64,000 nt of DNA from contig SAQE01000002.1 in assembly GCA_004020545.1 (NCBI GenBank), positions 186,001-250,000 of the forward strand. The letters run 5' to 3'. Positions 61,480 to 64,000 of the stretch are shown piece after piece. Position 1 is the stretch's first letter; each line of letters opens with the position of its first letter. The notes below the pieces were generated by a model, which worked only from the letters and a program-made list of their open reading frames with translations, made no database searches and had not been told where the DNA came from. Both the position numbers and the translations under genes were made by a program. The DNA is from Mesorhizobium sp. Its GTDB lineage: Bacteria; Pseudomonadota; Alphaproteobacteria; Rhizobiales; Rhizobiaceae.

Positions 61480-62490
61480 ATGCGGGTTTGGGCATTGTGG
61501 GGTTCGGTCGTTTTGGCTCTGGTTGGCGCCGGCGTGGCGCGGGCCGATGTGAAGATGAGCGGAACCTTCGTGGCCGACAGCGCCTGTCCTGCGACGCAAG
61601 CCATCAAGAGCGGCAAGAACCCCGGCAACGTGTCCACTCAAACAGGGCAGAGCTACCAGCTTTTGGCCGGCAATAAGGACGAGCCCACGCACTACCTCAT
61701 CCAGGTTCCGGGCGCCGATCCGGAACGGCGATGGGTGAAGATCAGTTGCGGCCACGTCACCGGCGGCAGCGCTGCGACCACGGCGGCGCCCACCGGCCAG
61801 GCCAAGCCGTCGCAGCCTGCCTCCGGCAAGCCTGAATATGTCTTCGCGCTGAGCTGGCAGCCCGCCTTCTGCGAGACCAAGGGCAGCAAGCCCGAATGCA
61901 AGGCGCAGAACCCCGGCGAGTTCGATGCTTCCCACTTCACTCTGCACGGGCTGTGGCCGCAGCCGAACGGCAATTTCTATTGTCAGGTGCCGGCTGGCGA
62001 CAAGGCCAACGACAACCCGGCGCATTGGGCGGATCTGCCGCCCGTCGATCTCGATGCCAACACGCGCGCCGAGCTCGACCAGGTGATGCCGGGCACGGCC
62101 TCCAAGCTGGAGCGTCACGAGTGGATCAAGCACGGCACCTGCTACGGCAAGAGCCAGCAGGAGTATTTCGCCGACGCGCTCAATCTGATGCGCGCCGTGA
62201 ATGCCTCGCCGGTGCGGGACCTCTTCACCAAGAACATCGGCAAGCAACTGACATCGGATCAGATCCGCGGCGCTTTCAACCAGGCCTTCGGCGCCGGCGC
62301 CGGCGACCGTGTGCGCGTTTCCTGCCTGGTCGATCCGTCGAGCGGTCGGCGACTGATCGGCGAGCTGACGCTGGGCCTTTCCGGTCCGATCGGTCCTGAA
62401 AGCAAGTTCGCCGACCTGCTGATGGCCTCGGCGCCGACGGGCAAGGCCGGTTGCCCGAAGGGCACGGTCGACGCGATCGGGTTTCAGTAA
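61480..62490 (+). CDS. Ribonuclease T2 family protein with N-terminal accessory domain
   Basis: A 336-residue exported RNase. The signal peptide (MRVWALWGSVVLALVGAGV) is cut near ARAD. Residues about 25-95 form an extra domain with two cysteines (SACPATQAIKSGKNPGNV, KISCGH), joined by an Ala/Pro/Thr-rich linker to the catalytic domain. CAS I is FTLHGLWPQ (His about 156) and CAS II is ERHEWIKHGTCY (His213, Glu214, Lys217, His218). It cleaves RNA without strong base preference via a 2',3'-cyclic phosphate. ATG at 61480 follows GGGAG; one at 61459 has no ribosome-binding site. Its 3' end overlaps the diguanylate cyclase gene by 7 bp, tail to tail. Confidence 0.92.
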   Translation: MRVWALWGSVVLALVGAGVARADVKMSGTFVADSACPATQAIKSGKNPGNVSTQTGQSYQLLAGNKDEPTHYLIQVPGADPERRWVKISCGHVTGGSAATTAAPTGQAKPSQPASGKPEYVFALSWQPAFCETKGSKPECKAQNPGEFDASHFTLHGLWPQPNGNFYCQVPAGDKANDNPAHWADLPPVDLDANTRAELDQVMPGTASKLERHEWIKHGTCYGKSQQEYFADALNLMRAVNASPVRDLFTKNIGKQLTSDQIRGAFNQAFGAGAGDRVRVSCLVDPSSGRRLIGELTLGLSGPIGPESKFADLLMASAPTGKAGCPKGTVDAIGFQ

Positions 62491-63854
62491 GAGCAGTCCG
62501 GCAGCCGGGTTCCGGCCGTCGAAATCAGGCGGTCTTCGGGGGCCGCCTCGCGGATCACGGCGTCGCTGCCCGGTTCACCGATCACGCGGTCGCGGCCGCT
62601 CGACTTGGCCTTGTAAAGGCGCTGGTCGGCAAGCGCGAAAATGTCGGCCAGGCAACGCGTCGTCTCGCTGACGGTGGAGACGCCGGCGCTTATGGTGATG
62701 TTGAAGCGGCTGGTGTGGGCCGAGGTCTTCACCGCGTTCCTGATAGCTTCGCCGAGCAGCCTCGCCAGCGCATGCGGCTGCGGGCAGAGGATCGCAAATT
62801 CCTCGCCGCCGATCCTGAACACCTGATCCGCATTGCCGACTGTCTCGATCAATACCGAAGCGACGGACTTCAGCACCTTGTCGCCCTCCGCGTGGCCGAA
62901 GCGGTCGTTGATCGACTTGAAGTGATCGACATCGACGATCAGCAGGCTGAGCGGCTTGGCGGTCCTGATGCTGGCCGCCACCGCGGCCTCGCCGTCGGCA
63001 TCGAAGCTGCCGCGATGCAATAGCCCGGTCAGCCCGTCGCGGCCGACATGCTTGACGAGCGCCTCGTAGCGCTCGCGGTAGGTGAGTGTGTCGAAGATAT
63101 CGGAAAGGCCGCGCGGCAACGCGATCTCGTGATCCTCGACCCATCGGAGGTAGGCGACGAGCATGCCGCTGTAGACGAGTGCCGCGGCCATCTTGGCGAA
63201 CCAGCCGCCGAAGAAGACCGAGATCGGCGCGCCGGCGACGAAATGCAGCGCCGTGAAGAAACCCGCCTGGTCGAATGTCAGCACGCAGGCGACGCAGGCG
63301 AAGATACGGGCGAAAGGCAAGTGGCGCAGAGAGGCGCCGAGCTTCTCGTAGAGCAGGATGATCAGGATGGCGTCGACGAAGAGCAGCGAGGTTCCCCACA
63401 CCATCAGCCAGCCCATCTCGTCGATGAAGCCGATGTCGGGGACCCTGCCGTCGGGAAGCGGCGAAATCGCGTGCAGGCGCAGGACGAGCACCAGTCCGAT
63501 CAGCAAGCCATTGCCGAGCAGCAGGCCGTAGATCGGCTGGCGCACGGTCGCCGCGTCCTCCTTCATGTAGAGGAGAAGCAGCATCACCAGCTTGCCGGAA
63601 AACATCACGGCCGAGCCTGGCGAGACCATGCCGAAGGGCAGCGCGACGTAGAAGGCGCTGGCGAGATAGGTCTCGAGGAAATGCATGACGCCGAGCGCGC
63701 AGACGAACACGCCGAGCCCGATGCGGCGCCTGAAGCGGAAGAGCGTGACCATGGCCCCGAAATAAAGAACCGCTTCGGCAAAGAGCAGGAAACCGTTCAG
63801 CAACACGATCGATCCGATCTCTTGCGGAAATCGCGGCCTTGCCGCAATTTCCAA
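62484..63854 (-). CDS. Membrane-anchored GGDEF diguanylate cyclase
   Basis: A 456-residue protein. Residues about 15-240 carry some seven hydrophobic helices forming a membrane sensor region. The GGDEF domain follows from about 275, with DGLTGLLHRGSFD, VDVDHFKSINDRFGHAEGD and the active-site variant GGEEF near residue 349. It should make cyclic di-GMP, and the sensor probably responds to an envelope signal. The start is a TTG at 63854 with GGAG 5 nt upstream; no ATG or GTG stands between it and the preceding in-frame stop. Confidence 0.9.
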   Translation of the reverse strand: MEIAARPRFPQEIGSIVLLNGFLLFAEAVLYFGAMVTLFRFRRRIGLGVFVCALGVMHFLETYLASAFYVALPFGMVSPGSAVMFSGKLVMLLLLYMKEDAATVRQPIYGLLLGNGLLIGLVLVLRLHAISPLPDGRVPDIGFIDEMGWLMVWGTSLLFVDAILIILLYEKLGASLRHLPFARIFACVACVLTFDQAGFFTALHFVAGAPISVFFGGWFAKMAAALVYSGMLVAYLRWVEDHEIALPRGLSDIFDTLTYRERYEALVKHVGRDGLTGLLHRGSFDADGEAAVAASIRTAKPLSLLIVDVDHFKSINDRFGHAEGDKVLKSVASVLIETVGNADQVFRIGGEEFAILCPQPHALARLLGEAIRNAVKTSAHTSRFNITISAGVSTVSETTRCLADIFALADQRLYKAKSSGRDRVIGEPGSDAVIREAAPEDRLISTAGTRLPDCSY

Positions 63855-63946
63855 ACCTTCTCCGTTCTGACGGCGAATGGTTAACCGCTGCTTTCACCAG
63901 CGCGTGCCATACAAGGAAATGATCGATATCGGATGGCGGGTTCCAG

Positions 63947-63967
63947 TCCCCGGCGAAAGTCCGGGGA
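63947..63967. other. Short hairpin near the window edge
   Basis: TCCCCGG pairs with CCGGGGA around CGAAAGT. No T-run follows. The 146 bp from 63855 to the window end hold no gene that I can support. Confidence 0.3.
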
Positions 63968-64000
63968 TCGACACGGCATGCCGAAAGCGATTGCCGTTCG

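Noticed and set aside
63918..64000. Short open frame running off the right edge on the plus strand
   Set aside because: Only 27 codons are visible, with no ribosome-binding site, and a hairpin lies inside it.

Overview
This window looks like chromosome of a Mesorhizobium-type alphaproteobacterium (order Rhizobiales). That is an inference from the high GC content, the rhizobial gene families (long DppB/DppC-type permeases, TamA-TamB, RutR with a reductive pyrimidine pathway, an MttB-like protein beside a dimethylglycine dehydrogenase), and many dispersed palindromic intergenic elements. I see no rRNA, tRNA, CRISPR array, transposase, phage gene or plasmid-transfer gene.

Layout. 1-588: the 5' end of an acyltransferase-like gene leaving the window. 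0.8-6.6 kb (minus strand): a sulfate ABC importer (binding protein, cysT, cysW, cysA, second binding protein), then an Rrf2 regulator. 6.8-15.6 kb (minus): cell-envelope genes, namely a D-Ala-D-Ala dipeptidase, PBP1C and a giant alpha-2-macroglobulin with a thioester motif. 15.9-23.9 kb (plus): TamA and a very long TamB with an internal duplication. 24.1-30.5 kb: a dipeptide-type ABC importer with a Tat-dependent binding protein and a fused two-domain ATPase. 30.6-38.6 kb: a lytic-transglycosylase-like lipoprotein, an MttB-like methyltransferase beside a dimethylglycine dehydrogenase, and small genes (DoxX, VOC, ChaC).

38.6-56.6 kb holds a near-complete reductive pyrimidine catabolic locus in two blocks. 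Block one is preT-preA. Block two is rutR, an omega-aminotransferase, a beta-ureidopropionase-like hydrolase, dihydropyrimidinase, and an NMT1/THI5-type ABC transporter. Together they would convert uracil to dihydrouracil, N-carbamoyl-beta-alanine, beta-alanine and malonate semialdehyde. Both blocks are preceded by a close match to the RutR operator consensus. Between them lie an Rrf2/AhpD-like/DoxX unit and an XRE regulator divergent from two SDR genes. 56.9-63.9 kb: a CHRD protein, a TPP enzyme with a type III CoA-transferase, an alpha/beta hydrolase, RNase T2 and a diguanylate cyclase.

The most unusual content is the repeat landscape. Four element types recur. Type A and type B have unrelated stems but carry the same loop, CCGCTGCGCAC or the variant CCGCTACACAC, between A and T runs. 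Type C consists of paired hairpin arms around a conserved centre; its arms supply candidate start codons or ribosome-binding sites for neighbouring genes, including a DUF559 nuclease gene. Type D is a long inverted repeat whose arms differ between copies in a compensatory way.
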